NCBI GenBank assembly: GCA_045660125.1
Contig: JAZRDG010000132.1
Coordinates: forward strand, 1-14,003
Length of the DNA: 14,003 bases
DNA from: SVQP01 sp045660125
Lineage (GTDB): Bacteria; Bacillota; Clostridia; Oscillospirales; CAG-272
Direction of reading: 5' to 3'
Shown here: positions 1 through 6,912 of the stretch, piece by piece
Layout: the number at the start of each line of letters is the position of its first letter
How positions within the stretch are numbered: position 1 is the first letter of the stretch
Program-made: the position numbers and the translations under genes
Notes under the pieces: model-generated
The model's database searches: none
What the model saw: only the letters and a program-made list of their open reading frames with translations
What the model was told of the DNA's origin: nothing

Positions 1-1056
1 GTCCACGTCACCGCAAGAGCCGTTGAAGTTTGCAAGGATAAAGGGCTGCTTGTATCTGGGGAAGCAGGTGCAGTAGCCGCCGCCAAACTTGCCGTCGCGT
101 GCCTCTACGTCAAACGCCTCAGCCTCCTGCATAGCGCGCATGAAGTCGCCCACGATGGGGTTCATATCGTCGTACATTTCCTGTGCTGCCTTGAAGATGC
201 CGTCCTTATCCAGCATGGGCTTGGGCTGCTCGCCTGCCATCCAGATCGCATCATCGTAGAACATGAACGTACCGTAGTCCATTTCCTCTGCCAGCTTTTG
301 CTTGAGTGCTGCCACGCGAGGTACAAGGGAGTCCTTGACGTTATCGCGGAACTTGCGCACCATTTCGGCATCGTAATCCATTCTGCCCATGCGGTAGTAG
401 CCCAGCTCAATAAAGTTCTCATAGCCAAGCTTTGTGGCAATTCTGTGGCGGATCTTGACAAGCTTATCGTAAAACTCGTCCAGCTGTGCGGCATTTGCCT
501 GCAAGCCGCGACCGATCGCCTCAGCGCACTCGCGTCTTGTTTCGCGGTTGCCGTCCTCAAGGTTGCCGCGCAGCGCGGAGAGCGGCATGGTCTGTCCGCG
601 GAATTCAAACTGCATCTCGGACATGAACTTGGAATACTCGGTGGTGACCGCGTTCTCCTCCTGCATATCCTCAATGATGCTGGGATCAAAGCACTTGAGC
701 TGGATCTCGATCGACTTGAAGATACGGGGATTGAGCAGCTTTTCAAGCTCTGCGCGGTAGGGCGAGGACAAAAGCATTTTGCCGTACTCTGCCTGCATGC
801 CCGAAATGTGCGGGCCGATCTCATCGTAATACGACACCTCTGCGCCGTAAAATTCGTCTCTGGTATCCAAGGTAAAGCGGCAGTTTGCCAAAGAAGCAGC
901 GGTGACGTAATCGATCATGCTCTCCATGAGCGCGTCCTTGGCAGCAATGAGCTCCTGTGCGCTCTGTGCTGCGGCATATGCCTCGGTGAACGCCGCAAAA
1001 GCAGCCTGTGCCTGCTCCAGCGTATATCTCTTATAAGGAATTTGTGAAACTTTCAT
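1..1056 (-). CDS. M3-family oligoendopeptidase (PepF-like), 3' end cut off by the window
   Basis: The 352 residues in the window are the N-terminal part of an M3-type zinc metallopeptidase that degrades oligopeptides, normally in the cytoplasm. The protein starts MKVSQIPYKRYTLEQA. Family-like segments include EFRGQTMPLSALRGNLEDG, the RRECAEAIGRGL helix, the KLGYENFIELGYYRMGRMDY region, and FILANFNGSCGDVD at the window edge. In M3 enzymes this last stretch comes just before the HEXXH zinc helix, so the catalytic residues should lie immediately outside the window and cannot be checked here. The ATG at 1054-1056 is preceded by AAGGGAG at good spacing and by a strong promoter. There is no signal peptide. 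The frame stays open to base 1. It is monocistronic on its 5' side: the next gene upstream ends in its own terminator. The family call is firm; the exact subfamily is less certain. Confidence 0.9.
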   Translation of the reverse strand, partial: MKVSQIPYKRYTLEQAQAAFAAFTEAYAAAQSAQELIAAKDALMESMIDYVTAASLANCRFTLDTRDEFYGAEVSYYDEIGPHISGMQAEYGKMLLSSPYRAELEKLLNPRIFKSIEIQLKCFDPSIIEDMQEENAVTTEYSKFMSEMQFEFRGQTMPLSALRGNLEDGNRETRRECAEAIGRGLQANAAQLDEFYDKLVKIRHRIATKLGYENFIELGYYRMGRMDYDAEMVRKFRDNVKDSLVPRVAALKQKLAEEMDYGTFMFYDDAIWMAGEQPKPMLDKDGIFKAAQEMYDDMNPIVGDFMRAMQEAEAFDVEARDGKFGGGYCTCFPRYKQPFILANFNGSCGDVD

Positions 1057-1088
1057 GTAAGTTCTCCCTTCTGTGAATCATTACGTTC

Positions 1089-1117
1089 ATTATAGCACAA
1101 GGCGATCGGTTTGTCTA
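1089..1117 (-). promoter_or_regulatory. Sigma-A promoter of the oligoendopeptidase gene
   Basis: Read on the minus strand, TAGACA (1112-1117) is followed after 17 bases by TATAAT (1089-1094). A TGC triplet directly before the -10 box makes it an extended -10. It lies 33 bases upstream of the start codon, downstream of the terminator of the preceding gene. Seen directly; activity is inferred. Confidence 0.8.
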
Positions 1118-1127
1118 CATTTATGAT

Positions 1128-1167
1128 AAAAAAAGGTGTTGCAAGCACCCGTGGGTGCTTGCAACAC
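1128..1167 (-). terminator. Rho-independent terminator of the 524-aa surface protein gene
   Basis: A perfect inverted repeat pairs 1136-1150 with 1153-1167 (GTGTTGCAAGCACCC and its complement). On the minus strand it is followed by CC and seven T residues (1128-1134). It starts 16 bases past the stop codon of the gene ending at 1184 and separates that gene from the next promoter. Confidence 0.9.
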
Positions 1168-1183
1168 GAAATTGTTTTATGAA

Positions 1184-2758
1184 TTAGTCCTTCTTCTTGA
1201 GAACTACTGCAGTGCCGAATACAGCAACTACTGCCAGAACGCCTGCGCCAACAACACCCTTGCAGCCCTTCTTCTCGGTTGCGGGTGCAGTGGTCTGCTC
1301 GCCACCTTGCTCGGGAGCATCGGTGGTAACGTCGCCCTCGGTGGTCTCATCGGTGGGCTCAGCGGTGGTCTCTTCGGTGGTGGGCATGTACTGCTCGTAC
1401 AGATCGTAGGGATCCTGGTTGTAGCACTTGATCCAAGCGATATCAAAGGTCTCGCCTGCAACGCCTTCCTCATCGTAGAAAGGAACAAGACCCAGGGTCT
1501 GGATGTAGTCCTGCCACTTAGCGTCACCGTTCATATCAGCTATCAGATAGTTCCAGTTGCCGTCAGCGGAGGTGAAATCAAAGTAGCACTCTTCAACGCG
1601 GAAGTCGGGCTCCTGTCTGGTCTGCCAGATAATGCCGCACTCCTCAGCCTTTGCGGAGCTGGTGCGGTACTTGATAACAAGGTATCTTGCATCGGAAAGC
1701 AGGTTTCTGGGGTATGCGGTGCTGTATGCGTAGCAGCCGTCTTCCTCAGCGGTAATGCGCAGGAAGGTTTCCTCACCCTCGGTGATCTGCGCAACGGATG
1801 CGCCGGAGCCTACCATGGTGTTGAATACGTTAGTGTCGGAGAAGTTGATGATCTCACGCAGCTCGTACTCCATGTCTTCGGGAGATACCTGGGGAATTTC
1901 GCCGGGCTTGATAACAACGTTTTCAGGCTTGCCTTCAAAGGTAATGCGTGCAAAATACTGGGTAACCTTGGGAGAGAACTGACCGCCGATACCGTGGCAG
2001 AACAGAACCTGTGCATTCTTGTTCTCATCCTTGTCGCCCTGAACTTCCAGAACGAATGCGAAGTTGCACTGGTCACCGTTTTCGGGATACTTTTCCCAAC
2101 CCAGAGCCTGCTGCAGGTCGATTCTCAGCTCGTAGGTAACGGTCTTGGAAGCATCGTCATACTTACCGGTGAAATCGTCTGCACCGGAGAGGTACTGACC
2201 GTTCCAGGTAAAGGTGATGTCTTCCTGCTTTTCCTGGTTGTAACCAAAGCCAAGCTCAGTGTAAGAGGGGTCTCTGCCTTCAGCGTCAACGTCAGCAAGA
2301 CCGATCTGCAGGCAGTTGTAAGCGAACATCATAACGTCCTGAGAGGGAGTGCAGTCGTAACCGTCAATTGCATCAATGTCGAATGCCATGTACAGGTACT
2401 GACCGTCCCAGCACCAGTAAGCTTCAAAGAAGCCGTTCTTTACCTGCTCGTACAGAGCGGTAGTAGCCTCTTTACCGTAGCTGGAGGTAGCGGAAACGCC
2501 AATGTAGTCTTCAAAGTTTTCAAAACGAGCGTACTCGTCCTTCTTGATCTCACCGTCCAGAACGGGGGTGATTGCCTGGTAAGGAACGTTCCACTTCATG
2601 GTCGCCTCACCAGCTTCGCCGTCCAGAATCTCGTCGTACTTTTCAGCAGGGTACTCGAACAGGGTACCAAGGTCCAGAAGGTCGGACGCTACTGCGGGAA
2701 CTACGCAGATTGCTGCCAGCATCAGGGCTGCAATAGCCAGAGCCATCAGTTTTTTCAT
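1184..2758 (-). CDS. Secreted CBM9/DOMON-like surface protein with Cys-containing C-terminal tail (paralog A)
   Basis: A 524-aa exported protein. Residues 1-24 form a signal peptide (MKK, hydrophobic core, likely cleavage after AVA at 22-24). About 55-280 looks like a CBM9/DOMON beta-sandwich: PVLDGEIKKDEYA at 65-77 resembles the 'DG..dEW' opening strand, and WDGQYLYMAFDIDA (117-130) and VTYELRIDLQQALG (207-220) resemble later strands. About 296-452 is a second module shared by all three paralogs, ending IAWIKCYNQDPYDLY. About 459-497 is a Thr/Glu/Pro linker. The tail has Cys499, a hydrophobic helix at about 501-520, and KKKD at the end. There is no LPXTG motif. No catalytic residues were recognised, so a carbohydrate-binding or structural role is an inference from fold resemblance. 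It has an AGAGGTG ribosome binding site, its own consensus promoter and its own terminator. It is collinear with the 557-aa paralog almost residue for residue, but has a different tail. Confidence 0.85.
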   Translation of the reverse strand: MKKLMALAIAALMLAAICVVPAVASDLLDLGTLFEYPAEKYDEILDGEAGEATMKWNVPYQAITPVLDGEIKKDEYARFENFEDYIGVSATSSYGKEATTALYEQVKNGFFEAYWCWDGQYLYMAFDIDAIDGYDCTPSQDVMMFAYNCLQIGLADVDAEGRDPSYTELGFGYNQEKQEDITFTWNGQYLSGADDFTGKYDDASKTVTYELRIDLQQALGWEKYPENGDQCNFAFVLEVQGDKDENKNAQVLFCHGIGGQFSPKVTQYFARITFEGKPENVVIKPGEIPQVSPEDMEYELREIINFSDTNVFNTMVGSGASVAQITEGEETFLRITAEEDGCYAYSTAYPRNLLSDARYLVIKYRTSSAKAEECGIIWQTRQEPDFRVEECYFDFTSADGNWNYLIADMNGDAKWQDYIQTLGLVPFYDEEGVAGETFDIAWIKCYNQDPYDLYEQYMPTTEETTAEPTDETTEGDVTTDAPEQGGEQTTAPATEKKGCKGVVGAGVLAVVAVFGTAVVLKKKD

Positions 2759-2816
2759 GTTACACCTCTTATAAAATAATTTTTCATAAGTGACATGACG
2801 CCATCTTATTACTCAT

Positions 2817-2845
2817 ATTATACTAATTATTTCACAATGTGTCAA
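2817..2845 (-). promoter_or_regulatory. Perfect consensus sigma-A promoter of paralog A
   Basis: On the minus strand TTGACA (2840-2845), a 17-base spacer and TATAAT (2817-2822) match the sigma-A consensus at all 12 positions. The predicted transcript start is near 2809, giving a leader of about 50 bases. A TTTGCAAAAT element (2850-2859) lies four bases upstream of the -35 box and recurs upstream of the 557-aa paralog's promoter. Confidence 0.9.
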
Positions 2846-2877
2846 TAGTATTTTGCAAAAAATCACACAAAACGAAC

Positions 2878-2909
2878 AAAAATGGAACGCCCTTTGCAGA
2901 GCGTTCCCC
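2878..2909 (-). terminator. Probable terminator after paralog B
   Basis: GGAACGC (2884-2890) pairs with GCGTTCC (2901-2907) around a 10-base loop. On the minus strand the stem is followed by A and five T residues (2878-2882) and further T-rich sequence. It lies just past the stop at 2917 and ends the two-gene unit that begins at 5526. Confidence 0.72.
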
Positions 2910-2916
2910 TACTTAA

Positions 2917-3822
2917 TCATTCCTTTTTTCTGAACACAACACCCACGGCAAACAGGCAAAATACAAGCAATCCGCCCGTGACGGCATTGCAGCCACCGCC
3001 TTTACAGCCCAAGGGTTGACCTTGGCAACCGGGAAGCGCATCCTCGCCAAACACCTCAAAGAATAAGCCGCCTCGGTCACGCTCCGTAGTCTGCTCCTCT
3101 TCCGTCAGGATGTCCGTAGTTTGCTCCCCTTCCGTCAGGACGTCCGTTACCTGCTGCGTTTCAAGAGTCTCCCAAGCGGTATCGACCGAAACGGACGGCT
3201 CCGTCTCGGTTTCGGGAACGGGCTTTGTCTGCGTTGACAGCGAATATTCCGGAAACAGCGTTACCGTCGTTTCACCGTATAGCTCGTACGGATTCTCGGT
3301 GTATACCTTGAGCCACTGCAAGCTGATAACCGTCTCGTCTTGTACGGCAGCAAAGCCAAGCGTTTCGATCTTTCCGTTCCAACCCGCGTGTCCTTGCATT
3401 TGGACCAATATCGTAGTTGACTCCGTTTGAGCAGGCAACTCAACGCTGTACGTCTCACCGGTAAAGGTGCCCACCCACGTCATGCGCACGGGCGCGTTGG
3501 AAGCATATCGGATCACCACGTAAGGGCAATCCTCGTACGTATTCTGCAAATAGCGGGTGCTGTACACGTAAGCATCCCGATCACCAAAGCGCAACAAGCA
3601 CCAGCTGAGCCCTTCACCGGCAGCGGACTCACGCGATTTTTCGACGTTATGGCACGTCAGACTTGAGTACACGCCTGACGAGGCGAAATGAAGCTCTTCC
3701 ACCAACCCGTATTCCGTCTCCTGCTCCAATGAAATCCCGTCAGCGGCAGTGGGCAGCACGAGTACAGCCGCAAACAAAACAAAAATCGTAACGCCCGTCA
3801 CGATTCGTCGCAATATCTTCAC
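2917..3822 (-). CDS. Short secreted paralog lacking the CBM9-like domain, with Cys-rich C-terminal tail (paralog B)
   Basis: A 301-aa exported protein with a signal peptide (positive MKILRR start, hydrophobic stretch to about residue 27). It lacks the first beta-sandwich of its two neighbours. About 39-183 aligns with their second module: DAYVYSTRYLQN matches GCYVYSTAYPRN, and LQWLKVYTENPYELYG matches IAWIKAFNRDPYELYG. About 190-250 is an acidic Thr-rich linker with a 10-residue in-frame repeat. Residues 251-301 are the tail: GGLFFEVFGEDAL, Cys266 and Cys273, GGCNAVTGGLLVFCL, then RKKE. Translation starts at GTG (3820-3822) behind AAAGGGGTGG; no ATG gives a full signal peptide. It begins 30 bases after the stop of the 557-aa paralog with no terminator between, so the two are probably one transcript. 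Function unknown; a surface accessory role is an inference. Confidence 0.8.
   Translation of the reverse strand: MKILRRIVTGVTIFVLFAAVLVLPTAADGISLEQETEYGLVEELHFASSGVYSSLTCHNVEKSRESAAGEGLSWCLLRFGDRDAYVYSTRYLQNTYEDCPYVVIRYASNAPVRMTWVGTFTGETYSVELPAQTESTTILVQMQGHAGWNGKIETLGFAAVQDETVISLQWLKVYTENPYELYGETTVTLFPEYSLSTQTKPVPETETEPSVSVDTAWETLETQQVTDVLTEGEQTTDILTEEEQTTERDRGGLFFEVFGEDALPGCQGQPLGCKGGGCNAVTGGLLVFCLFAVGVVFRKKE
3083..3142. repeat. Two tandem 30-bp units in the linker of paralog B
   Basis: Two adjacent 30-base units (3083-3112 and 3113-3142) differ at three positions and encode two copies of a decapeptide of the type TDVLTEGEQT / TDILTEEEQT. The unit length is a multiple of three, so copy-number change would alter linker length without breaking the frame. 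Confidence 0.85.
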
Positions 3823-3852
3823 GTGACCACCCCTTTCGTAAGATGCATATAC

Positions 3853-5526
3853 TCAATCCTTTTTCCTAAAAACAAATCCTGCAGCAAGCAGACAGAATAC
3901 AAGCAAGCCGCCCGTGACGGCATTGCAGCCACCACTCTTGCAGCCCAAGGGCTGACCTTGGCAACCGTGAAGCGCATCCTCGCCAAACACCTCAAAGAAT
4001 AAGCCACCAAAATTATTATCGGGCTTTTCCTGCTCGTGGAAGGTCTCCCAAGCTGTCTCTTCTTCATCCGGCGCGGTCGTATCGGGTGGCGCGGTCGTAT
4101 CGGGCGCAAACGTAGGCTCTCCCTCTCCCGTTTCGGGCACGGGGGTGGTTTCATACAGCGGACCGTACAGTTCATAAGGATCCCTGTTGAACGCCTTGAT
4201 CCAGGCAATATCAATCACCTCGCCTGCCACGTTCTCCATTCCGTAGAAGGGCACGATTCCAAGATTCATAATATAATCTCGCCATGCATACTCACCACTC
4301 ATGTCCAGAATGTCATATCTCCACTCCCCATCGATTCCGATATAGGTCGTATAGCACTGCACCGTATCATATTCAGGAGCTTGCCTTGTTTTCCAGATCA
4401 CACCGCATTCCCCCGCCTTGGGAGAATTCGTGCGGTACTTGATCACAAGATATTTGGTATCCGAAAGCAAATTGCGGGGATATGCGGTACTGTAGACGTA
4501 GCAGCCATCCTCTTTTGCAGTAATGCGCAGAAAGGTGTCCTCACCTTCGGTGACCTGCTCAAGCGCCGCGCCCTCGCCGATCATGGTGCCAAAAACATCT
4601 GCATCGGAAAAATCCATCATCTCGCGCAGCTCGTACTCCATCTCTCCCGTCGTAATATTTGGAGGAGGAACTCCGGGCGAGATGACGACTTGACCTGGGT
4701 GTCCCTCGAAGGTAATACGCGCAAAATATTCGGTAAGCTTCATGGAATACTGCCCCGCTATACCGTGACAGAACATAAGCTGTGCGCTGTTCGCGATATC
4801 AGTATCACCCGAAATCTCAAGTGAAAATGCAAAATTGCACTGATCACCGTTGTCGGGGGGACGGTCCATGCCGAGTGCTTGCTGCAAATCAATACGCAGC
4901 TCGTACGTCACGCACCCGGCTTCTTGGTCGTATTTCCCCGCAAAGTCTTCCTGATCTGACTGATAAGTGCCGTTCCAGGTAAAGGTGATATTTCTGTCCT
5001 GCTCCGCGTCGTACCCAAAGCCAAGCTCGGTAAAAGAGGGATCTCTGCCCTCGGCGTCCACGTCGGCAAGACCTACCTGCAGACAGTTGTAAGCAAACAG
5101 CAACACGTCCTGCTCGGGAGAGCAGTTGTAGCCGTTCACACAATCCACGTCAAATGCTAGGTATAAATACCTGTCATCCCAGCCCCAATATGCATCCAAA
5201 ATGCCGTTTTGCACCTTTTCGTACAGTTCGTCTGCCTTGTCGGCACCCAAGCCTTGGGAAACCGCCAAGGTCATATAGTCCTCAAAGCCGTCAAAAGGTG
5301 CATATTCATTCGGGTTGATCACGCCGTCCAGCGTAGGGGTGATAATTTGAAACGGTACGCTCCACCGAACAGAAGCTTCACCCGCCTCGCCTGCAAGGAT
5401 CTCGTCTGTTTTCTCGGCAGGATACTCGTAATAACCGCCTGCTTCCACGCGTTCGGCAGCAATAGGCATGATGCAAACAGAGCCCAACAACAGGACAGCA
5501 ACAGCCAAAGAAATCAGCTTTCTCAT
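3853..5526 (-). CDS. Secreted CBM9/DOMON-like surface protein with Cys-rich C-terminal tail (paralog C)
   Basis: A 557-aa exported protein. The start is the ATG at 5524-5526 (MRKLISLAVAVLLLG), behind AAAGGAG; an upstream in-frame extension to 5610 would run through the promoter and is rejected. The signal peptide probably ends after IAA at 22-24. About 56-280 is a CBM9/DOMON-like domain (TPTLDGVINPNEYAPF, WDDRYLYLAFDVDC, VTYELRIDLQQALG). About 296-452 is the shared second module. About 459-505 is a Thr/Pro/Asp linker with an 18-bp tandem repeat. Residues 507-557 are the tail (FFEVFGEDAL, Cys522, Cys529, GGCNAVTGGLLVFCL, RKKD). It is the first gene of a unit with paralog B and is divergent from the esterase. 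Over residues 296-366 it matches paralog A at 54 of 71 positions by hand count, yet its tail matches paralog B at 45 of 51. Glycan binding at the cell surface is inferred, not shown. Confidence 0.85.
   Translation of the reverse strand: MRKLISLAVAVLLLGSVCIMPIAAERVEAGGYYEYPAEKTDEILAGEAGEASVRWSVPFQIITPTLDGVINPNEYAPFDGFEDYMTLAVSQGLGADKADELYEKVQNGILDAYWGWDDRYLYLAFDVDCVNGYNCSPEQDVLLFAYNCLQVGLADVDAEGRDPSFTELGFGYDAEQDRNITFTWNGTYQSDQEDFAGKYDQEAGCVTYELRIDLQQALGMDRPPDNGDQCNFAFSLEISGDTDIANSAQLMFCHGIAGQYSMKLTEYFARITFEGHPGQVVISPGVPPPNITTGEMEYELREMMDFSDADVFGTMIGEGAALEQVTEGEDTFLRITAKEDGCYVYSTAYPRNLLSDTKYLVIKYRTNSPKAGECGVIWKTRQAPEYDTVQCYTTYIGIDGEWRYDILDMSGEYAWRDYIMNLGIVPFYGMENVAGEVIDIAWIKAFNRDPYELYGPLYETTPVPETGEGEPTFAPDTTAPPDTTAPDEEETAWETFHEQEKPDNNFGGLFFEVFGEDALHGCQGQPLGCKSGGCNAVTGGLLVFCLLAAGFVFRKKD
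4071..4106. repeat. Two tandem 18-bp units in the linker of paralog C
   Basis: Adjacent units 4071-4088 and 4089-4106 differ at one base. They encode the repeated APDTTAP-type sequence in the Pro/Thr linker before the tail. The unit length keeps the frame. Confidence 0.8.
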
Positions 5527-5551
5527 ATTCTCGCTCCTTTCGCTTTTTTTC

Positions 5552-5580
5552 ATTATACCACACACGCGCCCCATTGTCAA
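5552..5580 (-). promoter_or_regulatory. Perfect consensus sigma-A promoter of paralog C
   Basis: On the minus strand TTGACA (5575-5580), 17 bases, then TATAAT (5552-5557): all 12 consensus positions match, as at the paralog A promoter. The -10 box ends 26 bases before the ATG, so the leader is short. Confidence 0.9.
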
Positions 5581-5585
5581 CACAG

Positions 5586-5597
5586 GCAAAATTTTGC
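5586..5597. promoter_or_regulatory. 12-bp palindrome between divergent promoters, possible operator
   Basis: GCAAAATTTTGC is a perfect palindrome. It sits between the -35 box of paralog C (5575-5580) and the -35 box of the esterase (5605-5610), within a base or so of their midpoint. It overlaps the TTTGCAAAAT element shared with the paralog A promoter. Binding by a regulator is inferred from position and symmetry only; an AT-rich UP element is the alternative. Confidence 0.4.
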
Positions 5598-5604
5598 AAA
5601 CTCG

Positions 5605-5633
5605 TTGCATTTGCGCGACACGTGTGCTATAAT
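5605..5633 (+). promoter_or_regulatory. Promoter of the esterase gene
   Basis: TTGCAT (5605-5610), 17 bases, TATAAT (5628-5633), with TGC directly before the -10 box (extended -10). The weaker -35 match suggests more dependence on the extended -10 or on an activator. Start codon at 5666. Confidence 0.75.
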
Positions 5634-5665
5634 AGATTTAATAACCGGAAAGGAAGTACATAAAT

Positions 5666-6481
5666 ATGAAGCATTTTTCTCTGCAACCCTTCCCCGAATA
5701 CTCCGATTGCACGCTGGTCGCTTATCTGCACGACAAGAGCCCCGAGCTGCAGATCACCTCTCGCCGTACCGTCATCGTGTGCCCCGGCGGCGGATATGCG
5801 TTCCTGTCCGACCGCGAGGCTGAGCCGATCGCGCTCTCGTTCCTCTCGCAGGGCTTTAACGTATTCATTTTGCGCTACTCGATCTGCGAGAACGCTGCAG
5901 GCAGCCGCCCCTTGATCCAGGCTTGCAAGACGGTCAAGTTCTTGCGCGAGCATGCCGAGGAGTACGACGTTGACCCTCGCTACGTCTTTATCAACGGCTA
6001 CAGCGCAGGCGGTCACCTTTCCGCATCCTGCGGCACTATGTTTGATCTGCCCGAGATCCGCGCGGCGGTTGGCTGCGAGGACAACGATATGCACCGCCCC
6101 ACCGGCACGGTGCTGGGCTACCCCGTAATTGCAAGCAATCACTACGGACACGCAGGCTCGTTCAATCTGCTTTGCGGCAACCCCGAGGCGACCGAAGCTG
6201 ATCGCGCATACTACTCGGTTGAAAAGCACGTAAACGCCAAGACCGCGCCCGCATTCCTGTGGCATACCACCGAAGACGGACTTGTGCCCGTGCAAAACTC
6301 GATCGTTTATGCGCACGCACTTGCAGACCACGGCGTCAGCTTTGAGATGCACGTCTACCCCTTCGGCCCGCACGGCTTGGCACTTTGCAACAAGGAGACC
6401 TCCTACGGTCAGCCTGTGCTTGAACGCCCCGAGTGCGAGAGATGGATCTTGGACGCAGGACGTTGGATGATGAATATGTGA
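5666..6481 (+). CDS. Alpha/beta-hydrolase esterase (BD-FAE / acetylesterase-like)
   Basis: A 271-aa serine hydrolase without a signal peptide, so probably cytoplasmic. VCPGGGYAFLSDREAEPIA (38-56) carries the oxyanion-hole GGG of this family. GYSAGGH (111-117) is the nucleophile elbow with Ser113. TTEDGLVPVQNS (201-212) supplies the likely Asp204, and FGPHGLAL (233-240) the likely His236. This arrangement fits the BD-FAE/acetyl-xylan-esterase-like lipase group, which removes acetyl or feruloyl groups from plant polysaccharide fragments or similar esters; the real substrate cannot be read from the sequence. The ATG follows GGAAAGGA. It is the only plus-strand gene, divergent from the surface protein pair, which suggests a shared carbohydrate-related theme. 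A hairpin terminator follows the stop. Confidence 0.9.
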   Translation: MKHFSLQPFPEYSDCTLVAYLHDKSPELQITSRRTVIVCPGGGYAFLSDREAEPIALSFLSQGFNVFILRYSICENAAGSRPLIQACKTVKFLREHAEEYDVDPRYVFINGYSAGGHLSASCGTMFDLPEIRAAVGCEDNDMHRPTGTVLGYPVIASNHYGHAGSFNLLCGNPEATEADRAYYSVEKHVNAKTAPAFLWHTTEDGLVPVQNSIVYAHALADHGVSFEMHVYPFGPHGLALCNKETSYGQPVLERPECERWILDAGRWMMNM

Positions 6482-6486
6482 TAAAA

Positions 6487-6517
6487 GAAAAAGAGAGCAC
6501 GCCGTGCTCTCTTTTTT
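6487..6517. terminator. Bidirectional hairpin terminator between convergent genes
   Basis: AAGAGAGCAC (6491-6500) pairs with GTGCTCTCTT (6504-6513). A residues lie on the left and six T residues on the right, so the hairpin has a U-tract in both directions. It serves the esterase (plus) and the 118-aa gene (minus), which converge here. Confidence 0.9.
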
Positions 6518-6540
6518 ATAAGCCTTTATTTGCATAAAAA

Positions 6541-6897
6541 TTACACACCATAATGAATGACGTAATTGTCATTTAAAATCGCTTGACGGATCAAATCCGC
6601 TAAGGAAACTAACCGCTTATCCTTTTTATATCTTTTGTCCGTCATGACAATATCAAGAAGCTTGGGCAAAGATGTTGGCGGAATAATGGTAATTCCCCAT
6701 CTGGACAATGCCTTTTGGGGTTGTAACACACCTTGACCACGCACATTAAATGTGTCTATTTCTAAAAGGGCATTCCACCAATCGTTCATATATTTATCAT
6801 CATCGATCGCTATGCAATGATATTTTTGAGGCTCATATTTCAAATAATCTTTTTGTTCATTAAAGTCATCGATAATTCCAAATTCCGCTTTAATCAT
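6541..6897 (-). CDS. Conserved-looking hypothetical protein, 118 aa
   Basis: The product is a soluble 118-residue protein with no signal peptide or membrane helix. It is acidic in its first half, with a central RWGITIIPPTSLPKLLDIV segment and a DNYVIHYGV end. I recognise the general look of a small Bacillota family of unknown function but cannot assign a role; proteins of this size and composition occur among immunity-type orphans, which is only a guess. The ATG at 6895-6897 has a weak AAAGGT site. It lies 50 bases downstream of the transposase in an AT-rich patch unlike the GC-richer flanks, which suggests horizontal acquisition or a relic insertion. It ends at the shared bidirectional terminator. 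No separate promoter is obvious. Confidence 0.65.
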   Translation of the reverse strand: MIKAEFGIIDDFNEQKDYLKYEPQKYHCIAIDDDKYMNDWWNALLEIDTFNVRGQGVLQPQKALSRWGITIIPPTSLPKLLDIVMTDKRYKKDKRLVSLADLIRQAILNDNYVIHYGV

Positions 6898-6912
6898 TAG
6901 TTTACCTTTGTT

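Noticed and set aside
298..1047. Open frame on the plus strand opposite the oligoendopeptidase
   Set aside because: The minus strand is open throughout with M3-family sequence, promoter and ribosome binding site; the plus frame is a shadow.
1136..2779. Long open frame on the plus strand (547 codons) opposite paralog A
   Set aside because: It is antisense to a protein with clear signal peptide, domains, promoter and terminator. Its composition (runs of Leu, Val, Gly) is what the codon usage of the real gene gives on the opposite strand, and it has no suitable start region.
5527..5610. 28-codon N-terminal extension of paralog C
   Set aside because: It runs through the perfect consensus promoter; the internal ATG starts directly at the signal peptide behind AAAGGAG.
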